Shown in pieces: positions 35,867 to 43,910 of a DNA stretch of 64,000 nucleotides. The stretch's first letter is position 1, and each line of letters starts with the position of its first letter. The position numbers and the translations under genes were made by a program. Under the pieces are notes generated by a model. The model saw only the letters and a program-made list of their open reading frames with translations. It ran no database searches and was not told the origin of the DNA. Origin of the DNA: Pseudomonas profundi (lineage in GTDB: Bacteria; Pseudomonadota; Gammaproteobacteria; Pseudomonadales; Pseudomonadaceae); the NCBI RefSeq assembly GCF_008638305.1, contig NZ_VTPZ01000004.1, positions 34,749 to 98,748 on the forward strand, given 5' to 3'.

Positions 35867-36868
35867 ATGGGCAATATTGATCTGTCGATGATCTGGGCGG
35901 TAGTCATCGCCTTCGCCGTGATCATGTACGTGCTGATGGACGGCTTTGACCTGGGCGTCGGAATTCTGTTTCTGTTCGCCCCGGACGAAGAAGCTCGCGA
36001 CGTGATGATGAACTCGGTGGCGCCCATCTGGGATGGCAACGAAACCTGGCTGGTACTCGGCGGTGTCGGTCTGCTGGCTGCGTTTCCACTGGTCTATTCG
36101 ATCCTGTTGCCCGCCTTGTATATCGGCGTGTTTCTGATGTTGGCGGGCCTGATTTTTCGGGGCGTCGCCTTCGAGTTCCGCTTCAAGGCACACAAGTCGC
36201 GCTATCTCTGGAACTGGGCCTTTGCAGGAGGATCGGTCGTCGCATCCTTTGCCCAGGGGGCAGTCGTCGGTTCCTATATCGAAGGCTACCAGACCGAAGG
36301 GCTGGTCTATGCAGGCGGCCCGCTGGACTGGCTGACGCCCTTCACCGTATTGACCGGTTTCGGCATTCTCGTCGGCTATGCGCTGCTGGGCTGCACCTGG
36401 ATAATTCTCAAGGCTGAAGGTTACATTCAGGCATGGGCCTACAAGCTGGCGCCCTGGCTGCTGGCCGGGGTTCTGCTGATATTTCTGGCGGTCAGTGTGT
36501 GGACGCCCTCGGTAGATCCGTCCGCCTTTGAACGCTGGTTCTCGGCGATTCGCTGGATCTGGATCTTCCCGGCGCTTGCGGCGTTCTTTGCCTTTCAGAT
36601 CTGGCGCGGCCTGCGTCAGCGCAGAGAGGCGCTGCCCTTCGTGGCGACCATGGGCATGTTTGGCGCGACCTATTTCGGCTTGCTGTGGACACGCTGGCCG
36701 TACGTTATTCCGCCGAACTTCACCCTGTGGGATGCCGCCTCGGCGCCGGAGTCTCAGCTCTTCCTGCTGCTAGGGGTGTTGTTCGTCATTCCGATCATTC
36801 TGGTGTACACGGCCTGGGCCTATTGGGTATTCCGCGGCAAGGTCAGAGTCGGAGAAGGCTATCACTGA
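35867..36868 (+). CDS. cioB: Cyanide-insensitive ubiquinol oxidase subunit II
   Basis: 333 residues from ATG 35867, one base after the cioA stop, with GAGGAG upstream. Start MIWAVVIAFAVIMYVLMDGF with the family-typical DGFDLGVGIL, then NSVAPIWDGNETWLVLGG and AFPLVYSILLPALYI. Eight or nine transmembrane helices. Subunit II stabilises the haem-bearing subunit I. The frame is open upstream inside cioA, but that part does not match CydB. Confidence 0.92.
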   Translation: MGNIDLSMIWAVVIAFAVIMYVLMDGFDLGVGILFLFAPDEEARDVMMNSVAPIWDGNETWLVLGGVGLLAAFPLVYSILLPALYIGVFLMLAGLIFRGVAFEFRFKAHKSRYLWNWAFAGGSVVASFAQGAVVGSYIEGYQTEGLVYAGGPLDWLTPFTVLTGFGILVGYALLGCTWIILKAEGYIQAWAYKLAPWLLAGVLLIFLAVSVWTPSVDPSAFERWFSAIRWIWIFPALAAFFAFQIWRGLRQRREALPFVATMGMFGATYFGLLWTRWPYVIPPNFTLWDAASAPESQLFLLLGVLFVIPIILVYTAWAYWVFRGKVRVGEGYH

Positions 36869-36950
36869 GTCGGCAGGATTCGGCACGCCGGATTCGGCTC
36901 GACATTGGCTGGCTCGCCAGCAGTCGACGGTCAAGCCGCTGCTAATTGGA

Positions 36951-38549
36951 GTGGTGGTTGCAGGACTGGTTAATGCGCTGGCGTTTATCTGCCTGGCCGG
37001 ACTGCTCGCGCTGGTTATATACCGCACGGTGATCGACGGGCAAGCTTTAAGTGCGCAGATCGGGCCTGCGATCGGGTTGATAGGGGCAGTGATCGTCCGT
37101 TCGATCAGTCAGGTTGCACAGGAGCGCTTCGGTCAGCTCGCCAGCGCCAGGGTGCGCCAGCTGGTGCGCAGTGAACTGCTTGAGCAATGGGCCGCGCGGG
37201 GGCCGGTGAATCTGGCCGGGCGCTCAAGCGCTACGTTGGCCAATCACTGGGTGGAGCAGGTCGAAGCGCTGGACGGCTATTTCGCCCGTTATCTGCCCCA
37301 GCAATGGTTAGCACTGCTCGTTCCTCTGTCCATTCTTGCAGTGGTGTTCTGGCTGGATTGGCTCGCCGCCCTGTTCCTGTTGATAGCCGCGCCCCTGATT
37401 CCGCTGTTCATGGCCCTGATCGGTATGAGTGCAGAGCGCTTGAGCCAGCAACATGTTCTCGAAGCGGGCCGTCTGGCCGGGCATTTTCTCGATCGAGTCC
37501 GCAGCCTCACCACTCTGCAGCTGTTCGGTCAGGTAGCGCAGGCGAGCGCCGACGTCACCCATACGGCCGAACAGTATCGGGCCGTTACCATGCGCACCCT
37601 GCGTGTGGCGTTTCTGTCTTCTGCAGTGCTGGAGTTCTTCGCCTCCGTGGCCATTGCCGTGGTCGCCATGTATATCGGGTTTGGTCTGCTCGGCTATATC
37701 GACTTTGGGCCCGCCCCGCAGCTGACCCTGTTTAGTGGGTTATTTATCCTCTTGCTGGCCCCGGAATTCTTTCAGCCGCTGCGCAATCTCGCGCAGCACT
37801 ACCATGACCGGGCAGCGGCGCTGGGCGCCGCTGACGCACTGGTCGGGTTACCCCCCACCGAGCATGGCTATCCATTGCGTAGACGCGCACTCAGTGCAGG
37901 GCCGCGCACTAATAGCGTCATTGCTGAACACCTGAAAGCGGGCTATCCAGGCCGCAGCGCAGTGCTTGAGGACGTCAGCCTGAGCATCGATCGAGGCGAA
38001 GTGGTTGCCCTGGTCGGACCATCGGGATCAGGCAAGTCCACATTGCTCAGCTGTCTGGCAGGATTTATCCAGCCCGAGGCAGGCGATGTCACGCTGTTCG
38101 GTCAAGCACCCGGGGCGGAACCAGTCGCCTGGCTCGGCCAGAAACCATTTCTGATCAAAGGCAGCTGGGTCGACAATCTGAGACTGATCGCGCCGGATGC
38201 AGAGTTATCCGCCATGCATGCAGCGCTCGAAGCTGTCGGATTGAAGGATGTTGTGGCCGCCCAACCGCAGGGGCTCGACACACCGCTGGGCGAAGGTGGC
38301 CGCGGTCTGTCAGGGGGGCAGGCCCAACGCCTGGCGCTGGCCCGGGTATGGTTGATTGATGCCGAGCTGGTGCTGCTGGATGAGCCGACCGCAAGCCTGG
38401 ACCCTGAAAGCGAAGCAGAGGTCATTGAAGCGCTTTTGGCGCTTGCCCGCAGCGGTAGAACCATTCTGATCGCCACTCATCACCCGGCCATCGTCGCTAT
38501 TGCCAATCGGACGCTCAGACTGCACGCCGGGATACTCGCCGATGAATGA
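36951..38549 (+). CDS. cydD: Thiol reductant ABC exporter, CydD-type subunit
   Basis: Six-helix ABC exporter domain then an ATPase domain: Walker A VGPSGSGKST, signature LSGGQAQRLALARV, Walker B LVLLDEPTASLD. With CydC it exports cysteine/glutathione to the periplasm, needed to assemble bd-type oxidases, hence the place behind cioAB. From GTG 36951 it is 532 residues, but CydD-like sequence (ARHWLARQQSTVKPLLIG) continues in frame upstream to at least 36861, with no ATG, GTG or TTG available. GGAG at 36851-36854 is six bases before an ATC at 36861. The true start may be non-canonical, or a base may be wrong. The 3' end overlaps cydC by eight bases. Confidence 0.85.
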   Translation: MVVAGLVNALAFICLAGLLALVIYRTVIDGQALSAQIGPAIGLIGAVIVRSISQVAQERFGQLASARVRQLVRSELLEQWAARGPVNLAGRSSATLANHWVEQVEALDGYFARYLPQQWLALLVPLSILAVVFWLDWLAALFLLIAAPLIPLFMALIGMSAERLSQQHVLEAGRLAGHFLDRVRSLTTLQLFGQVAQASADVTHTAEQYRAVTMRTLRVAFLSSAVLEFFASVAIAVVAMYIGFGLLGYIDFGPAPQLTLFSGLFILLLAPEFFQPLRNLAQHYHDRAAALGAADALVGLPPTEHGYPLRRRALSAGPRTNSVIAEHLKAGYPGRSAVLEDVSLSIDRGEVVALVGPSGSGKSTLLSCLAGFIQPEAGDVTLFGQAPGAEPVAWLGQKPFLIKGSWVDNLRLIAPDAELSAMHAALEAVGLKDVVAAQPQGLDTPLGEGGRGLSGGQAQRLALARVWLIDAELVLLDEPTASLDPESEAEVIEALLALARSGRTILIATHHPAIVAIANRTLRLHAGILADE

Positions 38550-40197
38550 GTTGCGACCATGGCTGGCGCTGATAATGACCAAACGCGCCCGGTTGACGAT
38601 CGGCGCGCTGCTGATCGCGGCAACCTTCTTCAGCGCCATAGGCCTGTTGGCGTTGTCGGGATGGTTCATTTCCGCAACCGGCGTCACCGCCATGCTCTGG
38701 GCTGCAGGCCAGCGTGTGGCTTTCGATGTCTACGTACCCGGTGGCGGTATTCGCTTCTTCGCTCTGACGCGCACCGTCGCGCGGTATACGGAGCGCATCT
38801 ACAACCACAACACCGTGCTCGGCCTGCTCGCTGACCTGCGCAGCACGCATTTTTCCGCATTGGCGCGCCTGGACGGCGCCACCCTGAGTCGACTGCGCGC
38901 CGCCCAGTGGCTCAACCGCTTGACGGCGGATATCGATACGCTGGATACGCTCTATCTCAGGCTGCTGGCACCACCCGCCGTAGCCTTGTTTGGCGTACTG
39001 CTGGTCTGCGGCGTCATTGCGCTGTTTCATCTCGCATTAGGCGTACTGCTGGGCATGGCGCTTCTGATACTCCTGTGTGCTTTAACCTTCGGCATGGCCG
39101 CCTGGGCCATGCGCCTGAGCGCCGCACGCGTCGAGCAGCTCGATCAATTGCGAACACTGAGCATCGAACAACTGCAGGGCCTCGCCGAACTCACCGCCGC
39201 CGGCACCCTTGCTCGCCATCAAGCGCAACTGCTACAAGCCAGCCACAGCATGCTCGACGATCAACTAAAACTGCAGCTGCGAGTTGCCCTGGGGCAGGCG
39301 CTAGCTACCACCGGTGTACTGATCTGTGTGCTCATCGGCTTTTTCGGCGCGCTCTGGGTAGCCGAGCAAGGGGTTCTCAGCGGCCCCGTCGCCGTATTGA
39401 TAACCCTGGCGTTGCTCGCCCTCGGCGAAGGCCTGGCACCGCTACCCGGCGCCTTCGCCCAATACGGCGCCACCCGCGCCGCAGCGGCACGACTGAACCA
39501 GCAGGTAGCGCTAAGCAGCCAACTGCCCGAGCCAACAGCGCCGCATCCAGTGCCTGGCGACCTCACACTGAACTGGGAAGCCGTCGACGTAGAGCACGCC
39601 GGGATTGCCAATCTTGACCTCGCATTGCCGGCGGGCACCTCACTGGCAATCATCGGCCCCTCCGGGTGCGGCAAATCCACCCTCGCACAACTCGCCGCTC
39701 GGCTGATCGATCCCGACGCGGGCACGGTACGAATCGGCGAAACCGCCCTGAATCAATTAACCCTGCAGGATTGGCGCGCTCAGGTCGGCTACCTGACCCA
39801 GCAAACCGAACTGTTGCACGTCAGCATCGCCGCCAATCTGCTATTGGCCGCGCCGGATACAACCGACGCACAGCTCTGGCACGTGCTGGAGATGGTCGAG
39901 CTGGCGGACATGGTCGAACGGTTACCCGCGCGGCTGGATACCTGGGTCGGCGAATCCGGTCAGCAACTGTCAGGCGGAGAAGGGCGCCGGCTCGCGCTGG
40001 CAAGAGTGCTGCTCAAAGACAGCCCGGTGGTGATACTCGACGAGCCATTCAACGGCCTGGATAAGGCGACAGCAGAGCGCGTTCGGCGCAACATCGAACC
40101 ATGGCTGACCGGCCGCACGGTACTGCTGCTAGGACATGCGCCAGAATTATTACCCAGAGCAGACAGGACGCTAACCTGGTCCGAGCTCCAGAGTTGA
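38542..40197 (+). CDS. cydC: Thiol reductant ABC exporter, CydC-type subunit
   Basis: 551 residues from ATG 38542, overlapping cydD by eight bases. Six transmembrane helices (ALLIAATFFSAIGLLALSGW at the start), with YVPGGGIRFFALTRTVARYTER typical of CydC, then an ATPase domain: Walker A GPSGCGKST, signature LSGGEGRRLALARV, Walker B VVILDEPFNGLD. Forms a heterodimer with CydD in the inner membrane. Confidence 0.9.
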   Translation: MNELRPWLALIMTKRARLTIGALLIAATFFSAIGLLALSGWFISATGVTAMLWAAGQRVAFDVYVPGGGIRFFALTRTVARYTERIYNHNTVLGLLADLRSTHFSALARLDGATLSRLRAAQWLNRLTADIDTLDTLYLRLLAPPAVALFGVLLVCGVIALFHLALGVLLGMALLILLCALTFGMAAWAMRLSAARVEQLDQLRTLSIEQLQGLAELTAAGTLARHQAQLLQASHSMLDDQLKLQLRVALGQALATTGVLICVLIGFFGALWVAEQGVLSGPVAVLITLALLALGEGLAPLPGAFAQYGATRAAAARLNQQVALSSQLPEPTAPHPVPGDLTLNWEAVDVEHAGIANLDLALPAGTSLAIIGPSGCGKSTLAQLAARLIDPDAGTVRIGETALNQLTLQDWRAQVGYLTQQTELLHVSIAANLLLAAPDTTDAQLWHVLEMVELADMVERLPARLDTWVGESGQQLSGGEGRRLALARVLLKDSPVVILDEPFNGLDKATAERVRRNIEPWLTGRTVLLLGHAPELLPRADRTLTWSELQS

Positions 40198-40259
40198 GTC
40201 TATAGACATTGTTTTGAGGTTTGGGACAGCGAACCTAACGCCACGCGAAAGCTAATCAA

Positions 40260-40309
40260 GCCAGCGGGCTGAGCCGCTGGCGCAAGTGTCGAAAACAGGG
40301 ATGTTTTCG
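40260..40309. terminator. Two hairpins between cydC and the convergent carboxylase gene
   Basis: First stem GCCAGCGG / CCGCTGGC (40260-40267, 40274-40281; loop GCTGAG). Second stem CGAAAAC / GTTTTCG (40290-40296, 40303-40309; loop AGGGAT). Both lie between two convergent transcription units, a usual place for bidirectional termination. Neither has a long T-tract. Confidence 0.45.
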
Positions 40310-40403
40310 TCAAGCCTCCAGGGATGGATTCACGGCGTCTTGCGCCAGTGACTCAGCACGCTGGCCTATCAGCACAAACCGCCAGCGAGTCGAGCAACAT
40401 CAC

Positions 40404-43400
40404 CTACCAGGTATCCACAAAAGGCCGAGTTCCACGCTGCCGTGACTCGGGCGGCGCCGAACTCAGCCCGCGTAACAACCAATCGCGCGTTTCCAGCGGA
40501 TCAATCACCGCATCGATCTCAAGATAGCTGGCCATGCTGATACCCTTGCCGCGGGTGTAGAGCTCGGCAACCAGCTTATCGAACAAGGCCTGACGATCGC
40601 CCTCATCCTCGACCGCCGCCAGCTCCTTGGCATACCCCAGCCGAACCGCACCTTCCAACCCCATCGCGCCAAATTCACTGCTCGGCCAGCCAATGGTGAA
40701 CATCGGTGCGCCAAAGCTGCCCGCCGCCATCGCCTGAGCACCCAACCCGTAACCCTTGCGCAGCACGACGGTAAAGAAGGGCACCGTCAGGCTGGCCGCC
40801 GTCACAAACATGCGCGAAACATGCCGCACCGTGGCCTGCTGCTCAGACTCCGGGCCGACCATGAAACCGGGCGTATCGCACAAGGACACCAGCGGCAGCC
40901 CATGCGCCTGACACAGCTGCATAAAGCGTGCAGCCTTGTCACCCGCGATCGCATCTATTGCGCCACCCAGATGCATGGGATTATTCGCCATCAAGCCAAA
41001 GGCCTTGCCATCGATACGGATCAGCGCAGTGATCAGTCCTGGAGCAAACTGGCGGCGTAGTTCCAGCACAGAACCGCCGTCGGCCAGCGTCTCGATTACC
41101 TCACGGATATCGTAGGCGCGCAGACGGTTCTCCGGAATCAGATGGCGTAGCCGGCGCTGGTCGGTGCATTCGCCGCTCGGTAAATCGCCCTGGAAATAGG
41201 ACAGATATTGCTTGGCGACCCGGGTCGCTTCGGCCTCATCCTTGACCAGCACATCAATTACCCCGTTGGGTGCCTGCACGCTGGTGGGCCCGACTTGTTC
41301 CGGAGTAAAGCGCCCGAGCCCGCCGCCCTCGATCATTGCCGGGCCGGCCATGCCGATGCTTGCGTTCTCTGTCGCAATGATCACATCGCAACAACCCAAT
41401 AGTGCCGCATTGCCGGCGAAGCAGCGACCCGACACCACGCCCACCAGCGGAACCTGTCCGCTCAATCGCGCCATGCGCATGAAGGTCGTGCAGTCCAGCC
41501 CGGCCACACCCACCTTGTCGATATCCCCAGGCCGGCCGCCGCCGCCCTCGGTGAAAAACACCAGGGGCAGACGCCACTGCTCAGCCAGCTCGAGCATGCG
41601 GTCGGTCTTCTTGTGATTCATCACGCCCTGGGTGCCGGCGAATACCGTGTAGTCATAACTCATGGCCATGCAACGGGCCACCTGGTTGCCAAAGAGATCC
41701 GCGTTGACCGTGCCGATGCCGGAGATCAGGCCGTCGGCAGGGCTCATCTTCAACAGTTCTTCATGGCTACGGCGGGTGCGTTGCGCGGCCAGTGCAAAGC
41801 CGCCGTATTCCATGAAGCTGCCTTCATCGAGCAACTCGGCAAGATTCTCACGGGCGGTTCGCTGACCAGTCTTGCGCCGCTTGGCCACTGCGTCGGGACG
41901 CTCCTGGTCGGTGAGTTGCGCGCGGCGTTGCAGCACCTCATCCAGATCCGCACGGATGTACGCCAGATCCAGTTGTTCTTCGTTTTGCTGGGCGTCAGAT
42001 TGAATGTCGGCCGGTTCAATAAATAGCAGTGGACTGGATTCAAACAGATTAGCGCCGGGTGCTGCCGCCAGCGCGTGGACGATGCCGCTCTGGGTTGCCT
42101 TGACCTCGAACTCCATCTTCATGGCTTCGATGATCGCCACCTGCTGCCCGGCGGTCACTGTGTCGCCGGCCTTGACGTCGAGGCTGACAAGAACGCCCTG
42201 GACCGGGGCATTCAGAGAAAGGCATCCCTGCGGCACAGCGGCGGGACGGCCAACCAGCGCGTCTTGCTCGGGAGCCTGCTGTTCAAAGTAAAGCTGTGGA
42301 TGCGCTTCGCTAGCGATTTGGAGCAATCCAGAGGCATGGGCTTCGATAAAGCCGGTGCTGACCTGGTAATCGACCACCCCGGGATGACGCAGCAGGTTCT
42401 GCAGAAACGCCTGGTTGCTTGGCGCGCCTTCCAGGCGAAACTCGCATAACGCGCGATAGGTTCGCCGCAATACGGCCGGGAAATCGGCAGCCGCATGCAC
42501 GATCAGCTTAGCCAGCAGGGAATCGAACCCGGGGTGGCTGGTATAGCCGGTATAACCGCACCCGTCGACACGCACACCAGGCCCGCTAGGCGGATCATAA
42601 GCGGTCAGCGTGCCGCCGGCGGGTCTGGCGCTGCCATCGCTTTGCATGCTTTCCAGATTGATGCGCAGCTGTATGGCATAGCCGCGCGGTGCAGGAATGT
42701 GTGCCTGCTCGACTCCCAGTTCCGACAGGCTCATGCCCGCAGCAAGCTGTATCTGCAGCTGGGCCAGATCAAGGCCCGTCACCGCTTCAGTGACGGTGTG
42801 CTCTACCTGAATACGCGGGTTGGCTTCCATGAAAATGAAATCACCCGTGTCCTGGTCGAGCAGGAACTCGACCGTGCACAGGCCGCGATAACCGACTGCG
42901 GAGGTGAGCTTCCGCGCAGCCTCAAGCAGACGCTGGCGCAGCTCAGGGTCAAGATTCGGGGCCGGCGCAATTTCCAGGAGTTTCTGATTGCGCCGCTGCA
43001 ACGTGCAATCGCGCTCCCAGAGATGACTGACTGTTGAGCCGTCGCCGACAATCTGGACTTCAATGTGGCGGGCGCGGGAAATCAATCGCTCAATATACAG
43101 GTCGGGGTTGCCGAAGGCTGCCTGGGCTTCGGAGCTGCAGCGGGCAAAGGTTGATTCCAGCTCGGCCGCATCCGTGACCGTGCGCATGCCACGGCCGCCC
43201 CCGCCAGCCAGCGCTTTCAACATTACCGATGTGCCAGCACCCAGCGATACCATGAACGCGTGAGCTTCGTTGAGGCTGGTCGCTTGGCTGGTGCCTTGAG
43301 CCAGGGGGATGTCGAGTTCAGCAGCCAGGCGACGGGCATTTGCCTTGTCGCCGAAAACATCCAGTACGCGGGCGTCAGGACCGATGAAGGTCAATCCGGC

Positions 43401-43694
43401 GGCAGTGCATTGCCGGGCGAAATCGGCGTTCTCGCTAAGGAAACCGTAGCCAGGATGAATGGCGTCGCAGCCTTGTTCCAGCGCTACAGCGATGATCTGG
43501 GCGCCGTCCAGATAGGCGGCAACGCCGCGCCCGCGCAAGGGCACTGCGGTATCCGCCTTGCGTACATGAAGCGACAGGGAATCATCTTCTGAATAAACCG
43601 CAACGCTGGTGATTTCCAGTTCTGCCGCGGCGCGAGCCAGGCGCACGGCAATTTCACCACGGTTGGCGATCAGCATGCTTTTGAATAGCTTCAT
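40404..43694 (-). CDS. Single-chain biotin-dependent acyl-CoA carboxylase (LCC-like)
   Basis: 1096 residues uniting modules that are usually separate. Biotin carboxylase 1 to about 450 (ANRGEIAVR, ATP-grasp ALAGGGGRGMR, EANPRIQVEHTVTE). Biotin carrier about 490-562 with EAMKMEF, biotinylated Lys526. Carboxyltransferase about 575-1096, N- and C-domains fused (FTEGGGGRPGD, then GLGAQAMAAGSF). This layout equals the long-chain acyl-CoA carboxylase (LCC) class described in mycobacteria and some alphaproteobacteria, which carboxylates a broad range of acyl-CoAs. Substrate unknown. Single gene, convergent with cydC; ATG 43694 with GGACGAA upstream. Confidence 0.9.
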   Translation of the reverse strand: MKLFKSMLIANRGEIAVRLARAAAELEITSVAVYSEDDSLSLHVRKADTAVPLRGRGVAAYLDGAQIIAVALEQGCDAIHPGYGFLSENADFARQCTAAGLTFIGPDARVLDVFGDKANARRLAAELDIPLAQGTSQATSLNEAHAFMVSLGAGTSVMLKALAGGGGRGMRTVTDAAELESTFARCSSEAQAAFGNPDLYIERLISRARHIEVQIVGDGSTVSHLWERDCTLQRRNQKLLEIAPAPNLDPELRQRLLEAARKLTSAVGYRGLCTVEFLLDQDTGDFIFMEANPRIQVEHTVTEAVTGLDLAQLQIQLAAGMSLSELGVEQAHIPAPRGYAIQLRINLESMQSDGSARPAGGTLTAYDPPSGPGVRVDGCGYTGYTSHPGFDSLLAKLIVHAAADFPAVLRRTYRALCEFRLEGAPSNQAFLQNLLRHPGVVDYQVSTGFIEAHASGLLQIASEAHPQLYFEQQAPEQDALVGRPAAVPQGCLSLNAPVQGVLVSLDVKAGDTVTAGQQVAIIEAMKMEFEVKATQSGIVHALAAAPGANLFESSPLLFIEPADIQSDAQQNEEQLDLAYIRADLDEVLQRRAQLTDQERPDAVAKRRKTGQRTARENLAELLDEGSFMEYGGFALAAQRTRRSHEELLKMSPADGLISGIGTVNADLFGNQVARCMAMSYDYTVFAGTQGVMNHKKTDRMLELAEQWRLPLVFFTEGGGGRPGDIDKVGVAGLDCTTFMRMARLSGQVPLVGVVSGRCFAGNAALLGCCDVIIATENASIGMAGPAMIEGGGLGRFTPEQVGPTSVQAPNGVIDVLVKDEAEATRVAKQYLSYFQGDLPSGECTDQRRLRHLIPENRLRAYDIREVIETLADGGSVLELRRQFAPGLITALIRIDGKAFGLMANNPMHLGGAIDAIAGDKAARFMQLCQAHGLPLVSLCDTPGFMVGPESEQQATVRHVSRMFVTAASLTVPFFTVVLRKGYGLGAQAMAAGSFGAPMFTIGWPSSEFGAMGLEGAVRLGYAKELAAVEDEGDRQALFDKLVAELYTRGKGISMASYLEIDAVIDPLETRDWLLRGLSSAPPESRQRGTRPFVDTW

Positions 43695-43910
43695 ATTCGT
43701 CCTCGGCGGGCGGCCAGGCGATAAACCGCTCGAGCAGATCCCGGAGACGGTTCAAGCGGTTACAGGTTCGCTGCGTTGGACAACGAATCTGAAGCCGGGC
43801 GCGGACCCTTTGTTATTGGCAGGCAGATCGCAGCTTAGAGTCAGAGACCCGCAAAAAGCAGCGACCGTTTGCGCCTCGAATATGCTGACAGTGCTCCAGC
43901 TTATAGCGTG

